64,000 nt of DNA from NCBI GenBank assembly GCA_020440605.1, contig JAGRNT010000018.1, positions 1-64,000 of the forward strand, in the 5' to 3' direction. The notes under the pieces were generated by a model, which ran no database searches, had not been told where the DNA came from, and saw only the letters and a list, made by a program, of their open reading frames with translations. Within the stretch, counting starts at the first letter, position 1. Every line of letters starts with the position of its first letter. The translations under genes were made by a program, and so were the position numbers. The DNA is from a bacterium (GTDB taxonomy: Bacteria; 4484-113; JAFGCY01). Shown here in pieces: positions 14,771-23,519 of the stretch.

Positions 14771-16297
14771 CTACCCTTCCAGCAGGCTGCTTCCATCCCA
14801 GCTGGCAGGCTTCTGGATGCCCAGCAGCTCGAGGATCGTCGGGGCCACATCCCGCAGCGACCACTCGGCGGGAGGCCTGAGCTCACGGCGCGGTTCGCTG
14901 ACAAGTACGAGAGGTGAGTCATTCATGCTGTGCTGGGTATGCGGCGTGCCATCCGGCCAGCTCAGCACATCGCAGTTGCCATGGTCGGCGGTGACGATCA
15001 CCGTGACCTGCTCACCCCAGCCCGCTGCATCCAGCACCCGCCTCAGGCAGGCGTCCACCGCCTCACAGGCGGCGATGCAGGCCGTCTTCACCCCGGTATG
15101 GCCGACCATGTCGCCATTGGCGTAGTTGACAACGTACAGGCCGTGGCCCTGCACACGCAGGTCCTTCACCAGCCTGTCAGTCACTTCATTTACGGACATT
15201 TCCGGCTGCAGGTCGTAGGTTGCCACCTTCGGGCTTGGCACCAGCACACGCTCCTCGCCGGGCCAGGGCTGTTCCAGCCCGCCGTTGAAGAAATATGTCA
15301 CATGCGCATACTTCTCGGTCTCGGCTGATTTGTATATCGTCAGGCCCTGCTGGCTGACGACCTGCGCGAGGGTCTCGTCTACTGTGTCGCGGCTGATCAG
15401 AACCGGATTGTCAAAATGCGCCTCGTAGCGCCGCACGGAGAACAGCGGCATCGGACTGTAGTCGCCACGCTCGAAGCCGTCGAAGTCCGGCTGGGTCCAG
15501 GCCGCCACACTCTGGCGCATGCGGTCCGCGCGGAAGTTGAAGCAGAGGATGCGGTCACTGGCTTCGAAGCCGGCGTAGTCGCCGATCACCGTCGGGGTGA
15601 TGAATTCATCCCCCTCGTCGCGGCTACGCGCGGCGGCCACGGCGGTCTGCCAGTCCTTCGCCAGCGGCCCCATGCCGTGGGTGATCACGTCCCAGTGCTG
15701 CTGGGTGCGTTCCCAGCGGTGGTCGCGGTCCATCAGGTAGTAGCGCCCGCCGAGGGATGCGAAGAATGCGTTGTCCGGCAGCTCGCGCTGGGCCAGCTCG
15801 AAGTACTGCTCGCAGCACTTCGGTGCCGTGTCGCGCCCGTCGGTCAGGGCATGGATCGCAATGCGCCGGACGCCGACGGAGGCTGCATGCCGGGCCAGGC
15901 CGAGCAGGTGATTGATATGGCTATGGATGCCGCCGTCGCTGAACAGGCCAACGAAATGCAGGGTGCCGCCACTGTCCTTCATCGGCGCAAGGAACTCGTT
16001 CAGCGGGCCATGCGTGGCCAGCTCGCCGACATCAATCAGGCGCGTCACCTCCAGCAGATCCTGGCGTACCACGCGCCCGGCGCCGAGGTTCAGGTGCCCG
16101 ACCTCGCTGTTGCCCATCTGGCCCTCCATCAGGCCGACATGCGTACCGTGCGGGATCAGCCGCGTGTGCGGGTAATCGCGCCAGATGCGGTCCCAGGTGG
16201 GCGTGTTGGCGAGGTCGATCGCCGAATTGGATGGATCCTCGGCGAGGCCCCAGCCATCGAGGATGAGGAGCAGGACGGGTTTTCCAGCGCGCGGCAT
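14771..16297 (-). CDS. gpmI: 2,3-bisphosphoglycerate-independent phosphoglycerate mutase
   Basis: 508 residues, the normal length for GpmI. The alkaline-phosphatase-type metal site starts at LLILDGWG (Asp14). The phosphoserine nucleophile is Ser64 in MGNSEVGHLNLGAGRVVRQD. Also present are HALTDGRDT, FNFRADRMRQ, NYANGDMVGHTG and TADHGNCD. It interconverts 3- and 2-phosphoglycerate in glycolysis with two Mn ions. The ATG is 6 nt after TATACT, with the same CTCCCC spacer as rodA. It is transcribed towards and nearly touches the DoxX-like gene. Confidence 0.96.
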   Translation of the reverse strand: MPRAGKPVLLLILDGWGLAEDPSNSAIDLANTPTWDRIWRDYPHTRLIPHGTHVGLMEGQMGNSEVGHLNLGAGRVVRQDLLEVTRLIDVGELATHGPLNEFLAPMKDSGGTLHFVGLFSDGGIHSHINHLLGLARHAASVGVRRIAIHALTDGRDTAPKCCEQYFELAQRELPDNAFFASLGGRYYLMDRDHRWERTQQHWDVITHGMGPLAKDWQTAVAAARSRDEGDEFITPTVIGDYAGFEASDRILCFNFRADRMRQSVAAWTQPDFDGFERGDYSPMPLFSVRRYEAHFDNPVLISRDTVDETLAQVVSQQGLTIYKSAETEKYAHVTYFFNGGLEQPWPGEERVLVPSPKVATYDLQPEMSVNEVTDRLVKDLRVQGHGLYVVNYANGDMVGHTGVKTACIAACEAVDACLRRVLDAAGWGEQVTVIVTADHGNCDVLSWPDGTPHTQHSMNDSPLVLVSEPRRELRPPAEWSLRDVAPTILELLGIQKPASWDGSSLLEG

Positions 16298-16303
16298 GGG
16301 GAG

Positions 16304-16309
16304 AGTATA
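16304..16309 (-). promoter_or_regulatory. -10 box of a leaderless promoter for gpmI (CTCCCC spacer)
   Basis: TATACT, CTCCCC, ATG. Third copy in this window of the -10/CTCCCC/start arrangement. Confidence 0.62.
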
Positions 16310-16325
16310 GGAGGAGGAGGAGGAA

Positions 16326-16843
16326 GATTAACCACAGAGATCACAGAGGACACAGAGTCCTTTCAGGGGAAACTGGAATGCTGCAGGTGTAAACCAATTT
16401 GCAGGTCAAGGAATCCAATCAGGGCGCAAACCGGGTCAGCAGCACAGTTCGGAATGTGTCACAGATCCTGCAGCTCCTGTCGCCTGTAAGCCCGCTGATG
16501 ATCCTGCGGCAGAGGATTTGGATGATCCAGCCGGATGATCTTCATGATTATCCGCTGGGACGGGCGGGCAGCTGCCCAGAGTTCCGATTCCACCAATGAC
16601 ATGTTTTCTTTGTCCTCTTCAGCGATGGGGCCGTCGAAGAAAGCATGAACTTCCCAGAGATCCTCAAGCGCATTGGCGGAAACCATCCTGAGATTCGCAG
16701 TCACATTGCCAAGCAATGCACTCTGCAATTCCAGCAACAGCTCATTCATCTCGCCAGCATCTCGAATTCCCAACTCGTCAGCCAATCATCGCTCCTATCT
16801 GGTCCGAAAATCTCTGTGCTCTCTGTGTCCTCTGTGGTTAATC
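16326..16843. mobile_element. 518-bp cassette with 32-bp inverted CACAGAG-type ends
   Basis: The left end 16326-16357 and the right end 16812-16843 are inverted copies agreeing at 28 of 32 positions. Each is built of three CACAGAG words after GATTAACCACAGAG. They enclose one small ORF (16459-16785) and nothing else. The right end lies 3 bp from the stop of the gene at 16847. Similar words occur at 6202-6240 and 62648-62662. No transposase is inside, so any movement would depend on functions supplied elsewhere. Confidence 0.55.
16459..16785 (-). CDS. Small acidic protein inside the inverted-repeat cassette
   Basis: A 108-residue soluble protein with a conserved-looking core: LLLELQSALLGNVTANLRMV, then VHAFFDGPIAEEDKENMSLV and ESELWA, ending in IIRLDHPNPLPQ and a basic tail. 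The pattern recalls small stand-alone proteins scattered through many bacterial genomes, which I cannot name. An immunity- or antitoxin-like role is a guess without direct support. Start TTG at 16785 has GGAG 7 nt upstream. It is the only gene in the cassette, so it may be the cargo. Confidence 0.55.
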   Translation of the reverse strand: MADELGIRDAGEMNELLLELQSALLGNVTANLRMVSANALEDLWEVHAFFDGPIAEEDKENMSLVESELWAAARPSQRIIMKIIRLDHPNPLPQDHQRAYRRQELQDL

Positions 16844-16846
16844 TTC

Positions 16847-17725
16847 TTATTTTTCTTCCCCTGCGCTCTCCTCCCCCTCACTTATCTCCAGCTCGCCCCA
16901 GGCGAGCTCTCCCCCGACAAGTTCGCTGCATCGCACCAGAGCCTGAGGATCCTCGCCGGCGCGCGGGTCCGTTCCGCAGAACAGCAGGCCGCCCAGCAGG
17001 ATCCGGCCAGTCGCCGTCACGCTGCCGCCGCTGAGGATGCCGGCCCCACTGCTCAGCTCAGCGCCGCAGTCAATGCTCGCTCCGCAGCGGATGCCATCCT
17101 GCCCGCCGCAGTCCAGCCCGCTCGTGATTCCGCCGCGCGATTCCAGCAGACCCCCGCTCCAGATCCGGCCACCGGCCCTGATCGAGCCGCCGCTGTAGAG
17201 CCAACCACCGGCGGCGATGCTGCGCTGTACATCAATGTCACCTCCCACGCTGATCGCCGCCCGGGCCAGCACGGAGGCCGTGCTTGAAAGATTGCCATCC
17301 ACACGGATCGCCTGGTCCACCTGCAGCGCGTCCATAAGCTCAAGGGATCCGCCGCAGCGCAGTTCGCCCCCGACCTTGATGCTGCTGCCGGGATAGCTCG
17401 TCAGGTCTCCGCGCAGGCGCAGCGAACCGGGGAAGTACAGCTCTCCGAGCCCACCCTCAATCTCGATGTCACCCAGCCACTGCTCCAGTACATGCTCACC
17501 GCTGTAGCGCAGCTGCTCGTCAAAATCTTCACGGGTGAGCGTGATGCCCGGGATCAGCTCCAGGCTCCGTTCCTCCGGCTGATCCGGCTCGAAGCCCGGT
17601 AGCGGCAGCTCGGGGAAGCGACCCTGGCCGCGGTCCAGCTCCGGCGGCAGCTCATCCTGGGCCGGGGCAGCAGTGGCAGCCAGCAGGCAGAACAGGGTCA
17701 GGAGCAGGGTCAGAGTCCGTTGCAC
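16847..17725 (-). CDS. Secreted glycine-rich beta-helix-like repeat protein
   Basis: 292 residues with a signal peptide (TLLLTLFCLLAATAAPAQDE). From residue 100 it is a regular array of short turns with GG every 7-9 residues (GGELRCGGSLELM, GGDIDVQRSIAAGGWLYSGG, GGRIWSGGLLESRGG). This suggests a right-handed beta-helix like bactofilins or pectate-lyase-type solenoids. No catalytic residues can be named. A related GG-rich tail ends the protein at 61482-62354. GTG at 17725 follows TAGAAT by 5 nt. The stop abuts the cassette at 16326-16843. Confidence 0.68.
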   Translation of the reverse strand: MQRTLTLLLTLFCLLAATAAPAQDELPPELDRGQGRFPELPLPGFEPDQPEERSLELIPGITLTREDFDEQLRYSGEHVLEQWLGDIEIEGGLGELYFPGSLRLRGDLTSYPGSSIKVGGELRCGGSLELMDALQVDQAIRVDGNLSSTASVLARAAISVGGDIDVQRSIAAGGWLYSGGSIRAGGRIWSGGLLESRGGITSGLDCGGQDGIRCGASIDCGAELSSGAGILSGGSVTATGRILLGGLLFCGTDPRAGEDPQALVRCSELVGGELAWGELEISEGEESAGEEK

Positions 17726-17730
17726 AGCTG

Positions 17731-17736
17731 ATTCTA
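17731..17736 (-). promoter_or_regulatory. -10 box of a probable leaderless promoter
   Basis: TAGAAT, 5-nt spacer, GTG at 17725. Confidence 0.45.
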
Positions 17737-17889
17737 TCCCGCCGCATTAATTGTTCATTCACTTGCCACGGGACACTCAAGCGGATTGCACAACGGTCCG
17801 ATCTACAGGCCAGCAAACAGCACTTGAACCCGGAAAGCAGGGCGAAAGGTCAAAAGCGGAAAAAACCGCCGATTTTTCGGATTTTGCCC

Positions 17890-17916
17890 TAAAGCGGCTG
17901 GCAGGGATGCCGATAG
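17890..17916 (+). promoter_or_regulatory. Sigma-28 (FliA) class flagellar promoter
   Basis: TAAAGCGG (17890-17897), an 11-nt spacer, and GCCGATAG (17909-17916) match the sigma-28 consensus TAAAGTTT-N11-GCCGATAA in both boxes and exact spacing. Transcription would start near 17923, about 105 nt before flgM. It is placed to drive flgM-flgN-flgK-flgL. The rest of 17737-18028 holds no gene; a GCCGAT also occurs near 17868 but without a correctly spaced -35 box. Confidence 0.85.
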
Positions 17917-18028
17917 CAGGATTGTGGCGCAATTGTGCCGCGGTCCGGGCAGCCTGCCATCGCGGGTTCAGGCCGTCGGGAGAAGAGTGGACAAGTTGGA
18001 AGCTTGGAACCTTTAGGAAGTGAGTGCT

Positions 18029-18325
18029 ATGAGAATACCTGACATCAAGGGAATGATCTCCCTGGCCAAGGACCTCCATGAGAGTCCCCAGCGTGTCACC
18101 GCCCAGCGCCGGGCGGAGACCCCGCGCAGCTCAGACCGCATCGAGCTCTCCAGCCATGCCCAGCAGGTGCAGAAGCTGACCGCCGAGCGCAGTGACATGA
18201 GCCAGCGCGCACGGATGGTGGCCGGGTTGAAGCAGCAGTTCGAGAACGGTGAGCTGGAGCTCGACGGCCAGGCCACCGCGCAGGCGATGCTCGCGGAGGG
18301 ACTGTTCGATGACCTCATCAGCTAA
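18029..18325 (+). CDS. flgM: Anti-sigma-28 factor FlgM
   Basis: 98 residues, typical FlgM length. The C-terminal half has the sigma-binding signature: SSDRIELSSHAQQVQKLTAE, then MVAGLKQQFENGELELDGQA and TAQAMLAEGLFDDL. FlgM holds sigma-28 inactive until it is exported through the finished hook-basal body. The ATG at 18029 is preceded by AGGAAG at 8 nt; an in-frame GTG 9 nt earlier is less likely. First gene behind the sigma-28 promoter, giving negative autoregulation. Overlaps flgN by 17 nt. Confidence 0.85.
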   Translation: MRIPDIKGMISLAKDLHESPQRVTAQRRAETPRSSDRIELSSHAQQVQKLTAERSDMSQRARMVAGLKQQFENGELELDGQATAQAMLAEGLFDDLIS

Positions 18326-18800
18326 GCCGGCCACGGCGCTCGGAGGCATCCTCGCGCGCATGCTGGAGCTGATGCAGGAGCTCGGCGAGGTGATGCGCAG
18401 CAAGCAGGCCCTGCTCGTGGCCAGCAGCACGGACGGACTCGCGGAACTCAGCCGCCGCGAGGAGGAGCTGGCGCTCAGGCTCTCACGCCTGGAGCAGCAG
18501 CGCATCAGCCTGCTGGCCCGCCAGCACGGCCTGAGCGTTGAGGATGCGGCGGAACTGCCAGCGGAAGAGCTGGCAGCACCGGAGCAGGAGACGCTCTACG
18601 GTTTCACAGGTGAGATGCGCGGCTGCATCGCGGAGCTGCAGGACCTGCAGGATGACAACCGCGTGCTGACCCAGCGCCTCGTGGACTACGGCGAGCTCGT
18701 GCTGAAGCTCGTGACCCAGGGTGAGGAGCGTCCCGGCTACAACAGTCTGGGCCGTCCCGCCGAGGGCTCTCGCCGTGAACTGCTGAACTGCCGGGTCTGA
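18309..18800 (+). CDS. flgN: Flagellar export chaperone FlgN
   Basis: The 163-residue, almost wholly helical protein has the long amphipathic helices of FlgN (ILARMLELMQELGEVMRSKQ, ELSRREEELALRLSRLEQQR, LQDDNRVLTQRLVDYGELVL). FlgN escorts the hook-filament junction proteins FlgK and FlgL to the type III export gate. It lies between flgM, which it overlaps, and flgK/flgL, the classical order. Sequence identity in this family is low, so the call rests on length, helical pattern and position. Confidence 0.8.
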   Translation: MTSSAKPATALGGILARMLELMQELGEVMRSKQALLVASSTDGLAELSRREEELALRLSRLEQQRISLLARQHGLSVEDAAELPAEELAAPEQETLYGFTGEMRGCIAELQDLQDDNRVLTQRLVDYGELVLKLVTQGEERPGYNSLGRPAEGSRRELLNCRV

Positions 18801-18844
18801 GGCCCGGCGGCTGACAACCGACACACTCTGACAACACATGAACA

Positions 18845-18868
18845 GGGCCCCGCCGCAAGGTGGGGCCC
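18845..18868. terminator. Strong hairpin between flgN and flgK
   Basis: GGGCCCCGCC-GCAA-GGTGGGGCCC gives a 10-bp stem with one G-T pair and a GCAA tetraloop. No U tract follows, so an RNA-stability or attenuation element is as likely as a terminator. Confidence 0.4.
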
Positions 18869-18938
18869 GCTGCATTCAAGTCCCGCCGCCATGCTGCCGA
18901 TATCCCCTGCAGGAGATATGTGACAAGGATGGTGACGA

Positions 18939-20747
18939 ATGCTTCGTGGAACCTTCCTCGGGCTTGAGACCAGCAAGAAGGGCCTGCTGACCGCACGGGC
19001 CGCGCTGGACGTGACCGGGCACAACATTGCCAATGCCAACACCGAGGGCTACAGCCGGCAGCGCGTGAACATCAGCGCCTCGGACCCGCTGTCCTTCCCG
19101 GGGGCCTTCGTGACGATCCGCCCCGGGCAGGTCGGCACCGGGGCCACCGTGACCTCGATCACGCGCATTCGCAGCATCTACATCGAGAGCCAGCTGCACC
19201 AGGAGCACGGGCGCAGCACGCTCTACCAGACCATGAGTGATGCCTACATCCGCGTCGAGGACATCTTCAATGAGCCCTCCGAGAACGGCCTGAACTCGCT
19301 GATGGACAATTTCTTCAATGCCTGGGAGGACCTCTCCAACGATCCGGAGAGCGCCAGCACCCGCACCAACCTGGCCCAGGCCGGACTGGCGATGACGGAA
19401 TTCGTCAACGAGCAGGACCGGCGCCTGGACCGCGAGGTCGCCAACATCAATGAGCAGCTGCAGGACCGCGTGGACCGCATCAACCAGCTCAGTGGCCAGG
19501 TGGCGGTGATCAACAGACAAATCATCCAGATCGAGAGCGGCGGCGAAAGCGGGCAGATGAAGGCCAACGACCTGATGGACCAGCGCGACGCCATGATCGA
19601 GGAGCTCAGCAAGATCGTCAACGCCCGTGTGCTGCACAACAATGACGGCAGCCTGAGCGTGCTCGTGCAGGGCCATCCGCTCGTCAACGGCGTGGACTTC
19701 CACGAGATCCGCCTGCAGCAGAACGAGGCAGACCTCAATCGGCCCTACATCGAATTCAGCAAGAGCCGCATCCGCCTCGACATCCGCGCCGGTGAACTGG
19801 GCGGGATGCTGCAGATGCGCGACGTGGAGATCCCGACCGTGCGTCTCGAGCAGGAGAAGCTGGTGACGGCCTTCACGAACCGCGTCAACAAGCTGCATAT
19901 CGGGGGCTACGGCCTGGACGGAATCAGCGGGCGCAGCTTCTTCACCGACTACCGCACGGAGCAGTACGGCGGCAGCTCGGCGCTGCCGGCCGGGACCACG
20001 CTCGACACCACCCTCGACCAGCTGGGCTTCACCAGCGGCGACTTCTTCATCCAGGGCCAGCGCATCGAAATCACGCCGGCCGAGGTGCTGGCCAGCACGG
20101 CGATCACGCTCGGCGACCTGTTCGAGCGCATCGAGCGCGCCACGCTGGACGTGCGCGTCAGCATCGACGGCTCGCTGGGCTTCCAGCGCGTGGTGTTCGA
20201 GCAGTACAACCCGGTTGACAGCGACACCCGCCTGGCGATCAAGGACGGCTCCAGCAACTTCTTCGAGCAGCTGGGCTTCGACAACGCCACGCATGAGAAG
20301 TACTTCCTCGACCCGCCCTACCGCAACTCACTCGCCAACTTCTCGCTCAACCCGCAGATCCTCTCGGATCTCGACAGCATCGCAGCTGCGGCTGACGACG
20401 GCACGGGTTTCCCCGGTCCCGGTGACAACCGCACCGCACTCGGGATCGCGGACCTGCGCAATGACAGCAGGGCCCTGCTCAACTCCAGCTTCGGCGAGTA
20501 CTACCAGGGCCTCGTCTCCAGCATCGGGGCCACGGCGCTCACAGCGCAGCGCAGCCACAGCACGCAGACGCTGGTCGTCGAGCAGCTGGTGGAGCGCCGC
20601 CTGGAGATCAGCGGCGTGAACCTCGATGAGGAAGCCGTGAACATCGTCAAGTTCCAGTCGGCCTATGAGGCCAACGCCCGCGCCCTGAACGTCGTGGACG
20701 AGGTGCTGGACCTGATCGTCAACCGCCTCGGCACGGTGGGCCGTTAA
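18939..20747 (+). CDS. flgK: Flagellar hook-associated protein 1 FlgK
   Basis: 602 residues. The N-terminus shows the rod-hook-filament signature (GLETSKKGLLTARAALDVTG, then HNIANANTEGYSRQRV). The C-terminus has the matching helix (VNIVKFQSAYEANARALNVV). FlgK forms the first hook-filament junction ring and is secreted by the flagellar type III system. Between these lie coiled D1 regions (LDREVANINEQLQDRVDRIN) and a D2-like insert of normal size. Third gene of the sigma-28 operon, after flgN, its chaperone. AAGGATGG precedes the ATG. Four nt separate it from flgL. Confidence 0.95.
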   Translation: MLRGTFLGLETSKKGLLTARAALDVTGHNIANANTEGYSRQRVNISASDPLSFPGAFVTIRPGQVGTGATVTSITRIRSIYIESQLHQEHGRSTLYQTMSDAYIRVEDIFNEPSENGLNSLMDNFFNAWEDLSNDPESASTRTNLAQAGLAMTEFVNEQDRRLDREVANINEQLQDRVDRINQLSGQVAVINRQIIQIESGGESGQMKANDLMDQRDAMIEELSKIVNARVLHNNDGSLSVLVQGHPLVNGVDFHEIRLQQNEADLNRPYIEFSKSRIRLDIRAGELGGMLQMRDVEIPTVRLEQEKLVTAFTNRVNKLHIGGYGLDGISGRSFFTDYRTEQYGGSSALPAGTTLDTTLDQLGFTSGDFFIQGQRIEITPAEVLASTAITLGDLFERIERATLDVRVSIDGSLGFQRVVFEQYNPVDSDTRLAIKDGSSNFFEQLGFDNATHEKYFLDPPYRNSLANFSLNPQILSDLDSIAAAADDGTGFPGPGDNRTALGIADLRNDSRALLNSSFGEYYQGLVSSIGATALTAQRSHSTQTLVVEQLVERRLEISGVNLDEEAVNIVKFQSAYEANARALNVVDEVLDLIVNRLGTVGR

Positions 20748-20750
20748 GCA

Positions 20751-23519
20751 ATGAGAATCCCCAACACACTGCTGACCAGCAACTACATGTCGGACCTGCA
20801 GCGTGTGCAGCAGGACATCGCCAAGCTGCTGCGCCAGACCAGCACCGGCAAGCTCTACGAGCGGCCGCGTGACAACCCGAGCGCGATCAGCACCAGCCTC
20901 AACCTGAGCCGCGTGCTGGCCAGCACGATGCAGTACACGCGCAATGTTGACAATGGGCTCGGACGCCTGAACTTCACGGAGATCACGCTCAGCGAGGTCA
21001 ACACCCAGATCCAGCGCGTGCGCGAACTGACGGTGCAGGGCAGCTCGACGGTGCTGACCCGCGATGACCGCACGGCGATCGCCCAGGAGGTCAACCAGCT
21101 GCTGGAGCACACGATCACGCTCTCCAACAGCAACTTCAGCGGACGCTTCGTTTTCAGCGGCTACGAGACCCTGACCGAGAGCTTCCGCATCAACAGCAAC
21201 ACCCAGGACGGCTTCACCAACTCCGTGACCTACCAGGGCGACTTCGGCAGCATCGCACGCAACATCGGCATCGCCCGCGACCTGGATGTCAACTTCGACG
21301 GGCACTCGATCTTCCTCGACCACACCTGGCAGGCCCAGGGCCGGCAGATGAGCGGCCAGCCGCTGGGCTTCAGCGGGACCTTCGAGATCAATGAGCGGCT
21401 GATCGTCGTCAACCCGGCGGACACGCTGGCCGACGTGGCGAAGCGCATCAACACCGACACGCGCACCGAGGTGCGGGCCGAGGTCACGAATGATTTCCGC
21501 CTGAAACTCACGAGCCTCAACAGCTCGAAGAGCATCAAGCTGCGTGATCTCTCCGGCTCAGTGCTGGAGGACATGGAGATCCTGCCGCAGGGGGCCTTCA
21601 ACAAGGCCCAGACCGGCGTGACCCTGCCCCTGACCGACAGCACCGGCGCCCTGCACAGCGCAGCCCCCGTACCCGGCTTTCCGCTGAGCCTGCCTGTCGC
21701 CAGCCAGGACATGGTGATCACTCTCAGTGGTGCCGCCAACGGCGGCTTCACCGAAAGCAAGGCCATCAAGCTGGATGCGGTGACCTACAACAGCCTCGCG
21801 GATCTGGCGGCGGAGATCCAGAAGAAGGCCGACCTCGCCTTCGGTGAGGACAAGCTGATCGTGCGTGACAACGGTGGCCTGCTGGAGATCGAGACCTTCG
21901 TGCAGAACGGCAGCGTGCTGGGCGGCGACCTGCTGCTGGGCGGCACGGCCCCTGACGGCACCGTCGACACCGCAAGCAACTTCATCCTCGGTGCTCCCTA
22001 CGGCTCCACCCCGACCCCTGCGGGAGCTGCCGGCACGGATGGCAATGACCGATTCACGATCGACCTCGGGCCGGACGCCTACATCACGCGCCCGGGCGAG
22101 ACGCCGATCGACCTGAACCCGGTGGAGATCAACCTCGATGCCTCCGCCGCCAGCCTGCAGGACATCATTGACGACATCAACGCCCAGATCCTTGACAACA
22201 GGTACCTGAGCGGACTGGTGCGCGCCGAGGATGACGGCGGGCGGCTCAGGATCATCACCACCCAGACCGGGATCCAGGTCGGGATTGACGACCTGATCCT
22301 GCGCAACAGCGTGCCGGGACCGCCTGTGCCGGCGACGGATACGCTCGGGGCACTGGGTTTCTACGTGGAGCCGACGACCGGGGAAAGCGCCCCGCCGGTG
22401 CCGGCCCAGGTGCAGAGCAGCTTCGGCTGGCCCGGTGCGATTCCCGTGGTCCTCGGCCAACAGAGTTTCAGCATTGATCTCGGTCCGGGCAGCAGCATTG
22501 ACGGCACCGACCCGGCGCCGGTCACGATCACGATGCCTGTGAATGTCTACGGCACGGAGGCCCAGCTGGCGGCGGAGATCAACAACCAGATCGCGCTTTC
22601 ACCCGTGCTGAAGAATGCCGTGATCGCCGTCGTCGTCAACCGCGGCGGCACGAACTTCGTGGACATCCAGACCACGAACGTCGGCAGCGGTGTGGAGGGC
22701 ACGGACCTGCAGCTTGCGGATGTCGACGCCGGGATGCTGGCCCTGCTGGGCCTCGGTGCGCCGACCATCCCCGGCGGCGGGACCCAGCCCGGGATCGGCG
22801 AGATCACGGAAGCTGACAACATGATCAACACCATGATCCAGCTCCGCGATGAGCTGCTGGGCTACAGCGCGGTCCAGAGCCGCCTGAGCGACCTGCACGA
22901 CGTGAACGGCGTGAGCTACGACCTGGCGCCCGGCACGGAGATCCGCATCTTCAGCGACGGCTCCAGCTCGAGCTTCATCGTGCAGCGCTTCAGCACGATG
23001 CAGGACCTGGCCGACGCCATCGAGAGCAAGCTCGGCGTGAGCCTGGAGGTCGAGGTCCAGCGCGACGGGCGGATCCGCGTGTTCAACCCCAACAACAGCG
23101 TCGTCAATGACATCCGCATCGAGGCCTACGGCCTGAAGGGCCAGCGCCTGAGCGCCTTCGAGGAGCGCATGAGCGGGATCAGCGGCCGCCTGATCTACCG
23201 TGCGGAGCTTGCCTCACGCACGACCTACGAGGATGAGCGCTTCCAGCACCTCACGAACCGCATCGGCAACGTCGACCGCGCGCTGGAGAAGATCACGAGC
23301 ACGCTCGCGATCATCGGCAGCCGCACGCGCCGCCTGGACCTGACGCTCACGCAGAATGACACCCTGAATGTCAACACCCTGGACCTGCAGAACAAGAATG
23401 ACAACGCGGACATGGCGGAGGCGATCATCAAGCTCAAGGAACGCGAGAACGTGCTGAACGCCGCACTGGGCACGGGCTCACGCGTGATCCCGACCACGCT
23501 GTTCGACTTTCTGAGGTAG
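20751..23519 (+). CDS. flgL: Flagellar hook-associated protein 3 FlgL, greatly enlarged
   Basis: 922 residues against about 300 for typical FlgL. The flagellin-like ends are intact: N-terminal SNYMSDLQRVQQDIAKLLRQ and RPRDNPSAISTSLNLSRVLA, C-terminal RIGNVDRALEKITSTLAIIG and MAEAIIKLKERENVLNAALG. Roughly 600 residues are inserted between them, with repeated beta modules related to flagellin/FlgE outer domains (DRFTIDLGPDAYI and QSFSIDLGPGSSIDG, each followed by an acidic strand and an AEINNQI-type helix). FlgL forms the second junction ring under the filament; the insert should project outwards. No frameshift is seen; codon usage matches the neighbours. Confidence 0.92.
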   Translation: MRIPNTLLTSNYMSDLQRVQQDIAKLLRQTSTGKLYERPRDNPSAISTSLNLSRVLASTMQYTRNVDNGLGRLNFTEITLSEVNTQIQRVRELTVQGSSTVLTRDDRTAIAQEVNQLLEHTITLSNSNFSGRFVFSGYETLTESFRINSNTQDGFTNSVTYQGDFGSIARNIGIARDLDVNFDGHSIFLDHTWQAQGRQMSGQPLGFSGTFEINERLIVVNPADTLADVAKRINTDTRTEVRAEVTNDFRLKLTSLNSSKSIKLRDLSGSVLEDMEILPQGAFNKAQTGVTLPLTDSTGALHSAAPVPGFPLSLPVASQDMVITLSGAANGGFTESKAIKLDAVTYNSLADLAAEIQKKADLAFGEDKLIVRDNGGLLEIETFVQNGSVLGGDLLLGGTAPDGTVDTASNFILGAPYGSTPTPAGAAGTDGNDRFTIDLGPDAYITRPGETPIDLNPVEINLDASAASLQDIIDDINAQILDNRYLSGLVRAEDDGGRLRIITTQTGIQVGIDDLILRNSVPGPPVPATDTLGALGFYVEPTTGESAPPVPAQVQSSFGWPGAIPVVLGQQSFSIDLGPGSSIDGTDPAPVTITMPVNVYGTEAQLAAEINNQIALSPVLKNAVIAVVVNRGGTNFVDIQTTNVGSGVEGTDLQLADVDAGMLALLGLGAPTIPGGGTQPGIGEITEADNMINTMIQLRDELLGYSAVQSRLSDLHDVNGVSYDLAPGTEIRIFSDGSSSSFIVQRFSTMQDLADAIESKLGVSLEVEVQRDGRIRVFNPNNSVVNDIRIEAYGLKGQRLSAFEERMSGISGRLIYRAELASRTTYEDERFQHLTNRIGNVDRALEKITSTLAIIGSRTRRLDLTLTQNDTLNVNTLDLQNKNDNADMAEAIIKLKERENVLNAALGTGSRVIPTTLFDFLR

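Noticed and set aside
15416..16489. 357-codon ORF on the plus strand opposite gpmI
   Set aside because: Fully antisense to a well-conserved enzyme; composition typical of a shadow frame.
18876..20294. 472-codon ORF on the minus strand opposite flgK
   Set aside because: Shadow of flgK; long only because of high GC at third positions.
20328..21323. 331-codon ORF on the minus strand opposite flgK/flgL
   Set aside because: Spans the junction of two real genes on the other strand; no motifs.
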